Below, piece after piece: positions 63,332 to 64,000 of a stretch of 64,000 bases of DNA (positions are counted from its first letter, which is position 1; every line of letters starts with the position of its first letter). Under the pieces are notes generated by a model. It had not been told where the DNA came from. It searched no databases and was given only the letters and a program-made list of their open reading frames with translations. This DNA comes from Endozoicomonas sp965199185 (GTDB taxonomy: Bacteria; Pseudomonadota; Gammaproteobacteria; Pseudomonadales; Endozoicomonadaceae), in contig CBDAQW010000028.1 of NCBI GenBank assembly GCA_965199185.1, positions 38,231 through 102,230 of the forward strand, given 5' to 3'. Both the position numbers and the translations under genes were made by a program.

Positions 63332-64000
63332 TTACTTCGCGCTACGACGACGTACGATGTATCTTGTCGGTACGTTTGTTCTTACGGGTCTTGAAGTCCC
63401 TTAGTTGGCATACCCCAAGGTGATACTGGGTGACGACCGCCAGAAGTACGACCTTCACCACCACCGTGTGGGTGATCCACTGGGTTCATTGCTACACCAC
63501 GTACGGTAGGACGAACGCCGCTTCCAACGAGTTGGCACCAGCTTTACCCAGTTCAGCGCAGCATGTGTTCTGCTGTTACCAGACTTCACCGATGAGTCGC
63601 ACGACCTTCAGCCAAGAACTTTACGCATCTCACCTGAACGCAGACGCAATAGTTACGTATGCGCCATCGCGAGCTACGATTTGTGCAGTATGCACCAGCA
63701 CTGAACGAGCCAGCTGTGCACCTTTACCAGGCTTCAGTTCTACACATTGTGAACTGATAGAACCCTACTGGGATGTTGCGCATTGGCAAGGCTGTTACCT
63801 ACTTTGATCGCAGCATCTGACACCAGATTGGATCAGCTGGTCGCCAGCTTTCAGGCCTTTAGGTGCAATGATGTAACGACGCTCACCGTCTGCATGTACT
63901 TCAACAAGAGCGATATTCGCGCTACGGTTTGGATCGTATTCCAGACGCTCAACGACAGCCGGAACGCCATCTTTGTTGCGACGAAAATCTACGATACGGT
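63332..64000 (-). CDS. rplB: 50S ribosomal protein L2, partial and frameshifted
   Basis: The C-terminal ~75% of L2. At the window edge it reads RIVDFRRNKDGVPAVVERLE and DPNRSANIALVEVHADGERR, with only a few shifts before IQSGVDAAIK-like sequence. The signature VDHPHGGGEGR is readable near 63450-63480, and the gene ends RRRSAK at 63332. The N-terminus lies outside the window. Confidence 0.9.

Noticed and set aside
59174..64000. Ribosomal genes as true pseudogenes
   Set aside because: All are essential single-copy genes and are restored by removing single bases; sequencing error is far more likely.
1..64000. CRISPR arrays, tRNA or rRNA genes, prophage
   Set aside because: No regularly spaced repeats, no tRNA-like CCA/cloverleaf segments and no phage structural genes were noticed.

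Overview
The window looks like a chromosomal piece of a marine gammaproteobacterium of the Oceanospirillales/Pseudomonadales type. An Endozoicomonas-like host is a guess, resting on Pseudomonas-like gene order combined with a type III secretion cassette and several insertion sequences. Several blocks keep the gene order I know from Pseudomonas: dsbD-aroQ-accBC-prmA-DUF3426-dusB-fis-purHD, mrcA/pilMNOPQ-aroKB-gltBD-hemE, maeB/rpmE/priA, and ubiE-ubiB-hisIE-tatABC-rsmE. No tRNA, rRNA or CRISPR array was seen. All functional calls come from reading the sequence; no search was run.

Layout. (1) 1-5291, minus strand: a type III secretion substrate cassette with a large protein carrying one hydrophobic hairpin, two paralogous EspA/SseB- or tip-like proteins, a SycD/LcrH-type TPR chaperone, and the start of a further secreted protein cut by the window edge. 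Its order resembles tip/filament - chaperone - translocator loci. (2) 5465-19002: a TRIC-family channel, a CBS protein, pyrophosphatase, then the dsbD-to-purD block on the plus strand. A 243-bp tandem duplication lies just upstream of dusB-fis. (3) 19010-33347, minus strand: hemE, gltBD, aroKB and the type IV pilus operon pilMNOPQ, divergent from mrcA. (4) 36096-37630: an IS4-family element whose transposase is split at a canonical A_AAA_AAG slippery site, then maeB, rpmE and priA. (5) 41962-49550, minus strand: an unknown periplasmic protein, rsmE, two small orphan genes, tatABC, hisIE, ubiB, ubiE and a DUF971 gene. ubiJ is absent from its usual place. (6) 49676-51904: an accessory patch with a wzz-like 5' fragment, a decayed IS4-family element, and an intact ISAs1-family element nested inside it with a 10-bp target duplication. 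(7) 51928-64000, minus strand: the alpha, spc and S10 ribosomal operons from rplQ back to rplB.

The last ~4.6 kb (from about 59430) is riddled with single-base indels, mostly insertions, that break every ribosomal gene there although the proteins stay recognisable across frames. This is almost certainly sequence error near a contig end, not biology, and coordinates there are approximate.

Functionally most of the window is housekeeping: aromatic and fatty-acid precursor synthesis, purine, histidine and glutamate synthesis, ubiquinone and heme, Tat export, pilus assembly, peptidoglycan and translation. The parts that are not routine are the type III cassette, the promoter duplication at dusB-fis, the mobile-element patches, and a set of strong unexplained intergenic hairpins.
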